32,860 nucleotides of DNA from Syntrophobacteraceae bacterium (GCA_003165235.1 PLSV01000353.1:1-32860); one strand, 5' to 3'; counted from the stretch's first letter, positions 9,888-18,976 are shown. Notes: generated by a model from the sequence alone, not told the origin. Numbers and translations: made by a program.

Positions 9888-11546
9888 ATGGATTCAAAGG
9901 CCCTTTTGGCAATAGTATTATCATTCCTGCTTTTTCTGGCTTGGCATTTTTATTTCGCTCCCAAACAGACTCCCCCACTCCAAGAAAAACAGGCCGCCAC
10001 CACTACGACTCAACCCCAAGCGCCGCCGTCCCCGGCCGTGCTTTCACCGGCGCTCCCGCCGAAGGTGGATTTTTCAACCCAGAAGACCTGGTCGATCGGG
10101 GATTCGCTTTTCAGGATGAAAGTCATTGTCCAGGGAGCGCGCGAGAGTTCTTTCGAACTCCTCAAATTCAAGGAAGAACTCAAACCCGATTCCCCTCCGA
10201 TGCAATTGATTCGTGACACCGCATACCTTCCTCTGGACGTCGAACTCCTTTTTCATAAGGATTGGGATCTCTACAGGAGGCCTTTTACGAGCGATGTGCC
10301 CAGCGAGATCAAGATTGCTCCGGGAGAACCTCCCAGAAGCATTCCCTTCCAAACCGAGATCCCCGGCAAAGTTCGCCTGACAAAGATTTTCACGGTTCAG
10401 GCCGATTCCTACGCTATGGATCTGGAAATTCAAATTCAGAACCTTTCGGCAGAAAAACTTTCCGATCAGATGGGACTCAGCTTTTATTTCAAGCCATATT
10501 CAGATTCTGCGCATCAAACCTATAACCAATCGCGGCTGACATTCTCAACGAACGGGTCGAATCATGATCTGGGGGCCAAGGATTTTGCAAAGCCCGACGC
10601 TATCCCCAGACCTCCCTACGACTGGGTGGGATATCAGGATAACTTTTTCCTACAGGCAATCATTCCGCTGACACCGGGCGGCTATCAGATAATCCCCAGC
10701 ATAGTGAATGATGATATGCAGCATTCTCAAGTCACCAGGCTGGTTTTTCTGACAGACAAGCTCGATCTCGATCCGAACGAGTCCAGCTCGTTCAAACTCC
10801 GGCTTTACAACGGCCCCAAGGAAATAAACGATCTGAAAGAGGCCGGCCATAACCTTTCCGCCGCAGTTGACTACGGCTGGTTTACCTTTCTGGCGAAACC
10901 GCTCCTGGTGGTGCTCAGGTGGTTCTATTCTTTCACCCATAATTACGGGACTGCAATCATTCTGCTAACAATCATCATCAAGATAATTTTCTGGCCTCTG
11001 ACCCAGAAGAGCTACACATCCATGCAAAAAATGAAAAAGATTCAGCCCAAGATTCAGCAAATCCGGGAAAAGTTCAAGGATGACAAGGAGAAGCTGAACC
11101 AGGAACTGATGCAGGTCTACAAAACCTATAAAGTGAATCCGATGGGCGGATGCCTGCCGATGGTGCTTCAAATACCGGTTTTTTTCGCTCTCTATCGCAT
11201 GTTGAACTCAGCGGTCGAACTCCGCCACCAGCCGTTCGCTCTATGGATACACGATCTCACCGCTCCTGACCGCCTGAACCTTGGGTTTTCAATCGATCTT
11301 CCGATGATCGGCCATTTAGACGGGCTGCCGGTTTTGACAATCCTGATGGGCGTAACAATGTTCCTGCAGCAAAAAATGACGCCGTCCACAGGAGATCCTC
11401 GCCAGGAAAAGATCATGCTAATCATGCCGGTCATGTTTACCTTTTTCTTTATCAACTTCCCGGCAGGTCTTGTGCTATACTGGTTTGTAAACAATATTCT
11501 CTCGATTGCCCAGCAATACTGGATCAATCGTCATGCCGGCGCTTAG
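9888..11546 (+). CDS. yidC: Membrane protein insertase YidC
   Basis: Inner-membrane insertase that acts alone and with SecYEG, including for F0 subunits such as those partnering the atp genes in this window. The 552-aa protein has the Gram-negative layout: an N-terminal membrane segment (residues ~5-24), a large periplasmic beta-sandwich domain (to ~340), then the conserved five-helix core beginning with the hydrophobic stretch before FTHNYGTAIILLTIIIK. The core includes the cytoplasmic hairpin rich in Lys/Gln (MKKIQPKIQQIREKFKDDK) and the NPMGGCLPMVLQIPVFFALY segment. A GGAG motif lies 9 nt before the ATG. Compared with longer family members, the C-terminal basic tail is short. Confidence 0.98.
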   Translation: MDSKALLAIVLSFLLFLAWHFYFAPKQTPPLQEKQAATTTTQPQAPPSPAVLSPALPPKVDFSTQKTWSIGDSLFRMKVIVQGARESSFELLKFKEELKPDSPPMQLIRDTAYLPLDVELLFHKDWDLYRRPFTSDVPSEIKIAPGEPPRSIPFQTEIPGKVRLTKIFTVQADSYAMDLEIQIQNLSAEKLSDQMGLSFYFKPYSDSAHQTYNQSRLTFSTNGSNHDLGAKDFAKPDAIPRPPYDWVGYQDNFFLQAIIPLTPGGYQIIPSIVNDDMQHSQVTRLVFLTDKLDLDPNESSSFKLRLYNGPKEINDLKEAGHNLSAAVDYGWFTFLAKPLLVVLRWFYSFTHNYGTAIILLTIIIKIIFWPLTQKSYTSMQKMKKIQPKIQQIREKFKDDKEKLNQELMQVYKTYKVNPMGGCLPMVLQIPVFFALYRMLNSAVELRHQPFALWIHDLTAPDRLNLGFSIDLPMIGHLDGLPVLTILMGVTMFLQQKMTPSTGDPRQEKIMLIMPVMFTFFFINFPAGLVLYWFVNNILSIAQQYWINRHAGA

Positions 11547-11601
11547 CGGTTGTCTCTCCGCAAACTATCTTATCTTTTTCCCGTGAATGACGGAGGAGAG
11601 C

Positions 11602-12273
11602 ATGTCCACTCTTGAATTCGAAGAAAAATCAGTCGAGGAAGCAATAGAGCTTGCGTGCAGGCAGTTGAAGCTTCCACGCGAGAAGCTCGATATCGAGATA
11701 ATTTCGAAGGGATCCTCGGGGATTTTCGGGATTGTAGGGACGAGGAAGGCTAAAATACGCGTAACCACTAAAGCGCCTCCCACCGGGCTTGCGGCCGACA
11801 GGGCGAAGGAAGTTTTAGACGAGATACTCAAGCATATTGATTTGCCGATGGTGGTCGAATGCGAGGCAAGAGAAGGGTACTACTACCTGAACATAATCAG
11901 CAACGGTTCAGGGTTGCTCATCGGCAAACGGGGCAAGACGTTAAGTGCGCTCCAGTTCCTTGTATCCAAGATAGTGAGCAGACAGGCGGGAGAAAATGTT
12001 TCCGTCATAGTCGACACGGAACAGTACCGTTCCAAGCGGGAGTTAAGTCTGAATGAACTTGCGCGCCAACTGAGCGAAAAGGTCAAGAAATCCCACCGTT
12101 CCCTTACAACCGGCCCGATGAGCGCTCAGGACCGCCGTGTCATTCACCTGGCGTTAAAGGAAGACCACGAAGTCAGGACCAAGAGCAAAGGCGAGGGGAA
12201 CCTCCGACGCGTTGTAATTTACCCGGTAAAGAAGACAAAGACCTCCCGGCAAGCCGCGGAAAAAACGGATTAG
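11602..12273 (+). CDS. jag: RNA-binding protein Jag/KhpB (Jag-N, KH, R3H domains)
   Basis: SpoIIIJ-associated RNA-binding protein, implicated in Gram-positive bacteria in post-transcriptional control of cell elongation. Three domains are visible: Jag-N (STLEFEEKSVEEAIELAC up to GIFGIVGTRKAKIRV), a KH-type domain with the nucleic-acid loop GLLIGKRGKTLSALQFL, and a C-terminal R3H domain (DRRVIHLALKEDHEVRTKSK). The frame is open from ATG 11587, but the ATG at 11602 has a GGAGGAG Shine-Dalgarno at 11592-11598, so translation probably starts there (223 aa). It sits between yidC and mnmE as usual. Confidence 0.95.
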   Translation: MSTLEFEEKSVEEAIELACRQLKLPREKLDIEIISKGSSGIFGIVGTRKAKIRVTTKAPPTGLAADRAKEVLDEILKHIDLPMVVECEAREGYYYLNIISNGSGLLIGKRGKTLSALQFLVSKIVSRQAGENVSVIVDTEQYRSKRELSLNELARQLSEKVKKSHRSLTTGPMSAQDRRVIHLALKEDHEVRTKSKGEGNLRRVVIYPVKKTKTSRQAAEKTD

Positions 12274-12289
12274 CAACCGCCCGGTTATC

Positions 12290-13699
12290 ATGGACTTCAG
12301 ACTGCTCCAGGATACCATTTGCGCAATAGCCACCCCCATTGGCGAAGCAGGGATCGGCTTGATCAGATTAAGCGGGTCCGAAGCGCTCAATAGCGCCTTG
12401 AAGATTTTCACGCCTAAAGATCCCACTCGCATCTTAAAGTCCCACACCCTCCATTACGGCTGGATCAAAGACCCTGTTTCCGGCGAACTTGTGGACGAAG
12501 TGCTGCTGAGCTTCATGGCCGCGCCCAGGACTTATACCCGCGAGAACGTCATCGAAATTAACTGCCACAGCGGGTACGCAGTGCTCAACCGCATCCTGGA
12601 GCTTGTTCTGGCAACCGGCGCCAGGCTCGCCCAACCGGGAGAGTTTACTCGCCGCGCCTTCTTGAACGGACGAATCGACCTATCGCAGGCTGAAGCGGTT
12701 ATAGAGATAATCCGTTCCCGCTCCGAACAGGGAATACTCCTCGCAAACCGCCATCTTCGGGGGGATTTCAGGGAACTTATAGAAAAATGGCGCGAAACCC
12801 TGATCCAGGCACAAACACGTCTCGAAGCTTTTATCGACTTTTCCGAAGACCTTGCGGAAGAAGCGGAGCCTGAAGCTCCCGAGTATGAATCGCTTCTGGA
12901 GGATGTGCTGGAGGGAGTCACAAGACCCCTCAGGGCCGTCTTGAACAAGTACGAAGAAGGACGCGTGCTGCGAGATGGACTCACTCTGGTGCTGGTGGGA
13001 AAACCAAACGTAGGCAAATCCTCGATGCTCAACGCCCTTCTCGGCAAGGACCGGGCCATCGTAACATCGGCCCCAGGCACGACCAGAGACGTTATCGAAG
13101 ACACATTTCTCCTCAAAGGAGTGCAGGTTCGGATTTTGGATACTGCCGGAATTCGCAATCAGCCCGATGAAATCGAATCGTGCGGGATCGAAAGGACAAT
13201 TCGCTCCGTATCCGAAGCCGACGTGGTGCTCTGGCTCATTGACAACAGCAGACCTGTTACGAGTGAGGACCGGAAGGTCTACGAGGCCGTAGGGGGGTCG
13301 CGCTGCATCGTGCTGCTCAATAAGAGCGATCTTCCGCCAGCCTTCCCCATCCAAAGAGTTCAGCAATGCTTTCCCGGCCCGGGCCCAGTCTTCAGGCTAT
13401 CCGTAAAGAATCCTTCAGACATCGAGCGCCTCAAGACCTACATGGCCGAGGCGTTCATCATGCGGCCATTAGAGAGCTGCAGATCGGAAATCGTGCCTAA
13501 CATGAGGCAGAAAGAATGCCTCGAAAAGGCGATGAGCACCCTCCTTAGGGCTGAAGAACTCCTGCGTTCCAACGCCTATGGCGAACTGGTCAGCCTTGAG
13601 ATCCAGGGAGCGCGAACCCAGCTTGAGGCCGTTCTCGGCTGGGAAAATGACGGCGAATTGCTCGACAGAATATTCCTCCAGTTTTGCGTAGGGAAGTAG
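12290..13699 (+). CDS. mnmE: tRNA uridine-5-carboxymethylaminomethyl synthesis GTPase MnmE
   Basis: GTPase that, with MnmG, modifies the wobble uridine (position 34) of certain tRNAs. The 469-aa protein has the N-terminal tetrahydrofolate-binding/dimerisation domain (DTICAIATPIGEAGIGLIRL), a helical domain, and the inserted GTPase (G) domain with G1 GKPNVGKSS, G2/G3 around PGTTRDVIEDT and DTAGIR, and G4 NKSD. It ends in FCVGK, the C-x-G-K catalytic tail of the family. Its partner mnmG is not in the window. Confidence 0.98.
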   Translation: MDFRLLQDTICAIATPIGEAGIGLIRLSGSEALNSALKIFTPKDPTRILKSHTLHYGWIKDPVSGELVDEVLLSFMAAPRTYTRENVIEINCHSGYAVLNRILELVLATGARLAQPGEFTRRAFLNGRIDLSQAEAVIEIIRSRSEQGILLANRHLRGDFRELIEKWRETLIQAQTRLEAFIDFSEDLAEEAEPEAPEYESLLEDVLEGVTRPLRAVLNKYEEGRVLRDGLTLVLVGKPNVGKSSMLNALLGKDRAIVTSAPGTTRDVIEDTFLLKGVQVRILDTAGIRNQPDEIESCGIERTIRSVSEADVVLWLIDNSRPVTSEDRKVYEAVGGSRCIVLLNKSDLPPAFPIQRVQQCFPGPGPVFRLSVKNPSDIERLKTYMAEAFIMRPLESCRSEIVPNMRQKECLEKAMSTLLRAEELLRSNAYGELVSLEIQGARTQLEAVLGWENDGELLDRIFLQFCVGK

Positions 13700-13815
13700 C
13701 CCGCCGTTTGTATCCAAACGAAGGGCAGTTTGTTCCGGGGTGGGACCGGGAAGTCCTTAGCAGCCTTCCGTGCTTAGTGGCCAAAATACAATTGGAATGA
13801 AGGCTATGCACATTT

Positions 13816-14547
13816 ATGGCGACGGCCTTGAACAATGAATTCACCGATTTTATCCTGAAATTCACCGGTGAAGCGGGGATTGCCCTCACTGAAAGACGGG
13901 CGCAGCTCCTGAGCCGTCATATTCAACTCATGATAGAGTGGAACCTCCGCCTCAATCTCACCCGTATAACGGGCAGGGAAGAAATAATAGTTAAACATCT
14001 TCTTGATTCCATTCTGCCCGCGAAATTTCTTCCCTCATCCGGGTGCGCGCTGGACGTTGGCACAGGCGCCGGATTTCCTGGAATTCCCTTGAAGATTGTT
14101 TATCCTGATCTCCAAATGGTTCTACTAGATTCGAGCAGGAAAAAGATCAGTTTTCTGGCTGCTATGACCGCTGCGCTGGGCCTGAAAGGAATCAGGGTTT
14201 TGCACGGGAGGTGGCAGGACTTTGCAAAAGTTAAAGAGCATGCGAATAAATTCGAGCTGATCACCATGCGCGCACTAAGGCTGGAGCCTGAACACATCAC
14301 CTGCCTTGCCTCCACGGTCCTGGTTCCCGGCGGGGTTTTGGCGTGGTGGGGAGTGGGAGACGCAGAGCGCATCGCGGGTGGGTGGGCGGGCTGTGGAGGT
14401 TCTGAGACTGGTATGAGAAATCATTGGTATATGGAATTTCAGGACAATCTTAAATATTTGCTCCCTGGCATAAAACAGCAGAGAGCCGTTTGGTTGTGGA
14501 GGAAAACCGGTATTGGCAGGCCGGAGGCCGGCGTCACATCATCATGA
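13816..14547 (+). CDS. rsmG: 16S rRNA (guanine-N7) methyltransferase RsmG
   Basis: SAM-dependent methyltransferase of G527 in 16S rRNA (E. coli numbering). The 243-aa protein has the family N-terminus (MIEWNLRLNLTRITGREEIIVKHLLDS), the SAM-binding motif LDVGTGAGFPGIPLKI, the LLDSSRKKISFL strand and the MRAL segment typical of RsmG. It is the last rightward gene of the yidC cluster and converges on the nicotinate phosphoribosyltransferase gene with only 14 bases between stops. The C-terminal ~40 residues are less conserved. Confidence 0.95.
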   Translation: MATALNNEFTDFILKFTGEAGIALTERRAQLLSRHIQLMIEWNLRLNLTRITGREEIIVKHLLDSILPAKFLPSSGCALDVGTGAGFPGIPLKIVYPDLQMVLLDSSRKKISFLAAMTAALGLKGIRVLHGRWQDFAKVKEHANKFELITMRALRLEPEHITCLASTVLVPGGVLAWWGVGDAERIAGGWAGCGGSETGMRNHWYMEFQDNLKYLLPGIKQQRAVWLWRKTGIGRPEAGVTSS

Positions 14548-14561
14548 CTCGCAGGAGGGCC

Positions 14562-15962
14562 TCATCTCTTTGCAACCATACGATTCCCAAGCCTTTCCTC
14601 AACCTCCTCATGCCATTTGAGTCGAGCAGCTTTACTGTCCAACTCCTTAAGAGATTGGCAGACTTCAATGGGATAAATATGCCCGGGGTGGTGAACCGCC
14701 TTGAATATTTCCGGAAGCTTTTCCCACTCCTCAGAGAAACGCGCCCGGATTTCCAGGAGGGACTCAGGCGCCCTAACCCTTTGCCCTCTCTCAAGAACCA
14801 ACTCCATCAGGGGCTCCCCTTCCTGCTTTCCGGAGCCGAGCAGGCACACACGGTCAAAATCCATCTTTCCATCGGCGCCGTAGAAGCGAAAGACCTGTTT
14901 TTTGCCGATCCAGGTTTTTTTCCCGGTGGAGAGCTTGAGTACGGGTTTGCCTTCATATTCAACCAGCTTGTAGGAAATATCGAGGTAGGGGGCGTCAGAG
15001 GAGACGCCCATCCGGGTGCCCACAGCGTAGACGTCGATTTGAGCCCCACCTTTCTGGAGAGTTTCAATCTGATATTCATCCAAATTTCCGCTAGCCATTA
15101 TTTTTACATCAGGCAGGCCCGCTTCATCCAAAATGAGTCGCACTTTCCTGCTCAAGTCGGTCAGGTCGCCGCTGTCCAGTCGGACCCCCAACAGTTTCTT
15201 TCCCTTTTCGCGCAAGGCTATCGCCACTTCGACCGCCTTGAGTGTGCCGGCGATGCAATCATAGGTATCAAGCAAGAGCACTGTATTGTCCGGAAACGCG
15301 CGCGCAAAGGCGTGGAAGGCATCAAGCTCACTTGGGAAACTGGTAATATAGGAATGGGCCATGGTGCCGAATACGGGAATGCCATACATTTTGCCGGCCA
15401 GGAGATTGCTCGTGCCCTGAAAACCAACCAGATAGCTTGATCGAGCAGCTTTTAGCGACGCGTCGACGCCATGGGTGCGCCGCATCCCGAACTCTATGAG
15501 TCCCTTGCCTGAAGCAACCGACGAGACCCGCGCCGCTTTACTGGCCAACATAGTCTCAAGTTGAATCACGTTTAAAACCAGAGTCTCTATGACCTGAGCT
15601 TCTATGATCGGACCGGTCACCTCCAGGATAGGCTCCTGAGCGAAAAAGACGCGTCCTTCCGGAATAGCCCGTATGCTTCCGGAAAAACGAAACCTGCGAA
15701 GGTAGTCTATAAACCCTTTGGAAAACTTCCCGAGGGAAACAAGGTATCTGATCGATTCAGCGCCGAAACGGAAATCGGGTAGAATCTGGAGCAGGCTCTC
15801 GAGCCCCGCCGAAACGAAGCAGGAGCGATCCGCCGGATAATCCCTTATGAAAAGGCTGAAGGTTGACTCGCCGGTCATTCCTTCCCGAAAATAACTCTCA
15901 GCCATCGTAAGTTCATAGAGATCAACGATCAGTTCCGGGGTGTACTGCTTCCAGGGCTTCAT
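14562..15962 (-). CDS. pncB: Nicotinate phosphoribosyltransferase
   Basis: Converts nicotinate and PRPP to nicotinate mononucleotide in the Preiss-Handler NAD salvage route. The 466-aa protein starts with the family's YTPELIVDLYELTMAESYF and contains the conserved RTHGVDASLKAARSSYLVGF stretch, the GTMAHSYI segment, the phosphate-binding region GVRLDSGDLTDLS, and a GTRMGVSSDAP-type loop. A strong AAAGGAGG Shine-Dalgarno lies 4 nt upstream of the ATG. It follows a nicotinamidase-like gene by 15 nt, so the pair forms an apparent NAD-salvage operon. Confidence 0.95.
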   Translation of the reverse strand: MKPWKQYTPELIVDLYELTMAESYFREGMTGESTFSLFIRDYPADRSCFVSAGLESLLQILPDFRFGAESIRYLVSLGKFSKGFIDYLRRFRFSGSIRAIPEGRVFFAQEPILEVTGPIIEAQVIETLVLNVIQLETMLASKAARVSSVASGKGLIEFGMRRTHGVDASLKAARSSYLVGFQGTSNLLAGKMYGIPVFGTMAHSYITSFPSELDAFHAFARAFPDNTVLLLDTYDCIAGTLKAVEVAIALREKGKKLLGVRLDSGDLTDLSRKVRLILDEAGLPDVKIMASGNLDEYQIETLQKGGAQIDVYAVGTRMGVSSDAPYLDISYKLVEYEGKPVLKLSTGKKTWIGKKQVFRFYGADGKMDFDRVCLLGSGKQEGEPLMELVLERGQRVRAPESLLEIRARFSEEWEKLPEIFKAVHHPGHIYPIEVCQSLKELDSKAARLKWHEEVEERLGNRMVAKR

Positions 15963-15977
15963 CTACCCTCCTTTAGG

Positions 15978-16538
15978 CTACCCAGCCGTTGGAATTTCCT
16001 GTCCTCCAGCGCCAGCTTTCGTCAGCTTGGCGCCGTAGACTTTTTTCATACGCTCCAGTGCGAACTCATGCCATACCGGATCAATGTCGGCAACGGCGTC
16101 TACGGGAACCACCGTCTCAAAATCCCGGTCTCGCAGACCGCCGGTCGTATCCATTACGCTAATGGAGGTCAAAACTCCGGTGATCCACACTTCATCGGGC
16201 TTGATCTCGGCTAGCAGGTCGGCAAGCCTGTTGCCAAAAAGCCCGGAAAAACGAGTCTTGTCCACTATAGAACTATGAGGACCCGGCGCAAGAGCGGAAA
16301 TTACCTCAGACCCCCAGTTCCCCTTTATCGCGTGCGGGGGGAAAAGTTTGAACTCCTTGTCGTTCTTAGCGTGGGCGTCCCTCAAAAAAATGACCGGCTC
16401 TCCCCCGGTGGTAAACCGGTCAACGAGCGACCGGATTACGGGAATTATCTTCCTGGCCTCTTCGCCGCAATAGAGAGCGCCCGCCGGATCGAGGAAATCA
16501 TTTAGCATATCGATGACCAAGAGAACCCTTCGCATCAT
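15978..16538 (-). CDS. Nicotinamidase/isochorismatase-fold hydrolase with Ser in place of catalytic Cys
   Basis: A member of the cysteine hydrolase (isochorismatase-like) superfamily; next to pncB the expected role is nicotinamide to nicotinate. Counting from the ATG at 16538 (chosen for its GGAGG 7 nt upstream; the frame opens at 16553), the protein is 186 aa. The catalytic Asp10 (LLVIDMLNDF), Lys94 (VDKTRFSGL) and a metal-type set Asp54/His56/His69 (RDAHAKND, FPPHAIKG) are visible. The position where family members have the nucleophilic Cys (pattern G-x-x-T-x-x-C-V) reads GVLTSISV, giving Ser127 (codon AGC). This may mean loss or change of activity. In the related true isochorismatases the position is also not Cys. 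Confidence 0.85.
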   Translation of the reverse strand: MMRRVLLVIDMLNDFLDPAGALYCGEEARKIIPVIRSLVDRFTTGGEPVIFLRDAHAKNDKEFKLFPPHAIKGNWGSEVISALAPGPHSSIVDKTRFSGLFGNRLADLLAEIKPDEVWITGVLTSISVMDTTGGLRDRDFETVVPVDAVADIDPVWHEFALERMKKVYGAKLTKAGAGGQEIPTAG

Positions 16539-16553
16539 CTTCATTCCTCCCAT

Positions 16554-16933
16554 CCAACCACCGCAGCCGGAAACTTTCCCGATAAAACTGTTCTTTTAAC
16601 ATATAATTCGGTTAGTTTTTAATTATATCTTCTTTTCATTTCATATGCACTGCTCAGATTAGAGCTTAACATATCCCAGCACATTTTCGACCTCCTTGGC
16701 CACTGATGCAAACTTCCCTGGCGTGACCCGTATCACCCCCCATTGCGCGAGTCGCGAGCTTTGATGTACTTCACCTAGTCTACCTTACGATGGAAAGCGC
16801 CCTTCGATTCGGCCAGCAGGATTCAGCGGACCTGCTCAACAGTGAGCCCATTCAGGCAGAAATTTCGGGATCAGCTAAAAAGAATTAAAGGTAAGTTCAA
16901 GTATTTCCGATCTCATTTTGCCAGATCAGCTAA
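16554..16933. other. Intergenic stretch, no gene recognised
   Basis: This gap of about 380 bases separates the leftward NAD-salvage pair from the rightward HD-GYP regulator and should carry promoters for both. AT-rich sequence at 16595-16640 fits a promoter for the leftward pair. The right half (16670-16860) is GC-richer and could be decayed coding sequence, but I could not match it to any family. Confidence 0.35.
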
Positions 16934-18409
16934 GTGATCGAATTCCGAGACGCCAGCTTATTGGAGAGCCACAAATTGAACGGCGAATCCGACTATTTGC
17001 ATCAAGTAAGCAAAATCAGGCAGCCAAATCTGTCAGATCCTTTGACTGCTTCCTCTCCTAGGATTTTGATCGTTGATGACAGCCCGACAATCCGATTCGG
17101 TTTGAAGAGGGACCTGGGACAAATGGGGGCAATCGTAACCGAAGCATCGGACGGCGGTGAGGGTCTTAATATCGTCGACTCCCAAGATTTTGACTTGATC
17201 ATAACAGATATTGAAATGCCTCGGATGGACGGATTTACCTTCTGCAGCAAACTCAAAAGTCATCCCACCAAAAATTCAATTCCAGTTGTCATGTTGAGTT
17301 CCAAGGAAAAGGAAGAGGACATTGAACTCGGTTTCAAGGTGGGGGCCGCCAGTTATATAAAGAAGTCAAATACAAAAAAATACTTGCTGGCGCGTGTCAA
17401 GGAGATATTGGATAAAAATTCACTGTTGAAGGGAAGAACGATCCTTATCGTAGATGATTCACCCGCTGTCCGCAACCTGATCGAGAAAGCCCTCACAAAA
17501 GCAGGGTTTCATGTAGAGTCTGCAGAAAACGGCCGAAAAGCTCTCGAACTGCTTAGCCGATGCACTCCGGATATGATCCTGAGTGACTTGAACATGCCGG
17601 AACTCGATGGCTCGGGTTTATGCAAAAATGTCCATGCAAATAAGGATTTGTCCCAGATCCCTTTCATTATCATGAGTTCGGACGGTGATCGAGCCACTAT
17701 GCGGCGGCTACTCCAGTACGGGGCCTCGGCTTACCTTGTTAAACCTTTTAATATCGAACAACTTGTGGTCACTGCTGAGAGGTTTCTCTCGGATCATTTC
17801 AGCCGGATTCTACGGGAGAGAGAACGCCTCGAGTCCGAACGGCAATTCTTAATTGGAAGCATAACAAGTCTGATCCTGGCTCTGGAAGCCCGCGATCAGT
17901 ACACGCGCGGCCATTCGGAATCGGTGTCTGCATTCGTGGTGGATATCGCCCGGGAGATGTCCCTGGGCGAGGAGCTAATCGAAAGGGTGAAAATTGCCGG
18001 CAAATTGCACGACCTTGGCAAGATAGGCATTCGTGACGACATTCTGCTCAAACCAGGACCGCTAAATGAAGAGGAATGGAAGGTCCTGAAGCTGCACCCG
18101 CTCATAGGGGCAGAAATCCTGGCCCCCATTCAAAGTCTTGCGGATATCATACCCGCGCTCTCAAGCCATCACGAGAGAATTGATGGTAAAGGCTACCCTG
18201 GGGGATTGAAGGGCGAAAGAATCCCCCTTTTGGCCCGAATGGTAGCTGTGGCTGACACATATGACGCGTTGACGAGCGACCGCCCATATCGCAAGGGGTT
18301 TTCCAATGACGATGCGCTCACACTCATCGAAAACCTCCAAGGCTCCCAGCTCTGCCCGGACTGCGTTCAGTGCTTCTTGAAATCCATCCAGAGAAAAATG
18401 CAAATTTGA
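16934..18409 (+). CDS. Double-receiver HD-GYP response regulator (putative c-di-GMP phosphodiesterase)
   Basis: A cytoplasmic response regulator that probably hydrolyses cyclic di-GMP. It has two tandem receiver domains: REC1 at ~43-160 with phospho-acceptor Asp92 in ITDIEMPRMDG and Lys143, and REC2 at ~168-285 with Asp218 in LSDLNMPELDG and Lys270. A short linker helix leads to an HD-GYP domain (~305-490) with H359-D360 in KLHDLGKIGI, HH at 412-413 and the GYP motif in DGKGYPGGL, so the catalytic set looks complete. There is no in-frame ATG before REC1. Candidate starts are GTG 16934 and TTG 16976; the latter has a GGAG 9 nt upstream. No sensor kinase is adjacent. Confidence 0.93.
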   Translation: MIEFRDASLLESHKLNGESDYLHQVSKIRQPNLSDPLTASSPRILIVDDSPTIRFGLKRDLGQMGAIVTEASDGGEGLNIVDSQDFDLIITDIEMPRMDGFTFCSKLKSHPTKNSIPVVMLSSKEKEEDIELGFKVGAASYIKKSNTKKYLLARVKEILDKNSLLKGRTILIVDDSPAVRNLIEKALTKAGFHVESAENGRKALELLSRCTPDMILSDLNMPELDGSGLCKNVHANKDLSQIPFIIMSSDGDRATMRRLLQYGASAYLVKPFNIEQLVVTAERFLSDHFSRILRERERLESERQFLIGSITSLILALEARDQYTRGHSESVSAFVVDIAREMSLGEELIERVKIAGKLHDLGKIGIRDDILLKPGPLNEEEWKVLKLHPLIGAEILAPIQSLADIIPALSSHHERIDGKGYPGGLKGERIPLLARMVAVADTYDALTSDRPYRKGFSNDDALTLIENLQGSQLCPDCVQCFLKSIQRKMQI

Positions 18410-18488
18410 TGCCCGGCTAAAGCCAACATTTTCCCCTGCCGGCCGTTTTGTTCGCATTTCAAGATCAAAGCTCCAGCCAGGCTACTTT

Positions 18489-18655
18489 CTATGCGGAAAC
18501 AGTCCTTTTCCACCTGATGGCGACAATCATGACCTCGGCGCTCCGCGCAGAATGGGAAATGACTTTCACGTCTCCGAAACCTGCTTTTAGCCAGCTCAAT
18601 GTAAACTTTTCCCTTGCCGGACGAATCAGAGGCAGCCTCGGGTAGCTCCTTCTTT
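18489..18655 (-). pseudogene. Possible remnant of a methyltransferase C-terminus
   Basis: In the 327-base gap between two plus-strand genes, one minus-strand frame ending in TAG (18489-18491) reads with protein-like character: WLKAGFGDVKVISHSA followed by RSAEVMIVAIRWKR. The AGF-x-DV pattern followed by a short beta strand resembles the C-terminal end of class I SAM-dependent methyltransferases. No start, SAM motif or upstream body is present, so if real this is a decayed fragment. Confidence 0.25.
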
Positions 18656-18736
18656 TTTAACTTCACAGATAGGCCGGTTTCATTGAAAAAAGGAAGCCAA
18701 AGAAGTAGTATCCTGAAATCGAGAACAGGGTGGAAA

Positions 18737-18976
18737 ATGGAATTCGAAAGAATCGAGGTTTCGACCCGCGACCAATACAAAGGAGCGCAGGAACCAGTCT
18801 CTTTTGTATGGCGCGGCAAAGAGCATCACGTCGAGCAAGTGGTCAACAGGTGGTATGAAGGGCGAATTGATTCGACCCGCATGCCCATGCTTTATTTCCG
18901 AGTGAAAACCCGGTCCGGTGAGATTTTTTTGATCAGGCGCCATGAGTTTTTCCGAGCATGGAGTATTCGGGTGTGA
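18737..18976 (+). CDS. Small conserved protein, DUF6504-like
   Basis: A 79-aa protein starting at ATG 18737, preceded by AGGGTGGAAA. A longer frame opens at 18614 but its first 41 residues look non-coding. The sequence has the pattern PVSFVWRGKEHHVEQVVNRW followed by YFRVKTRSGEIFLIRRHEF: a beta-rich core with W-x-G-x-x-x-x-V and R-V-x-T-x-x-G-x-x-F. This resembles DUF6504-type small proteins (my recollection of the family, function unknown). It is soluble, with no signal peptide, and lies ~40 bases upstream of the DUF3842 gene in the same direction, so they may share a transcript. Confidence 0.7.
   Translation: MEFERIEVSTRDQYKGAQEPVSFVWRGKEHHVEQVVNRWYEGRIDSTRMPMLYFRVKTRSGEIFLIRRHEFFRAWSIRV

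Noticed and set aside
13705..13720. Small hairpin CGTTTG-TATC-CAAACG after mnmE
   Set aside because: Stem of only six pairs and no T-run; too weak to call as a terminator, and rsmG follows in the same direction.
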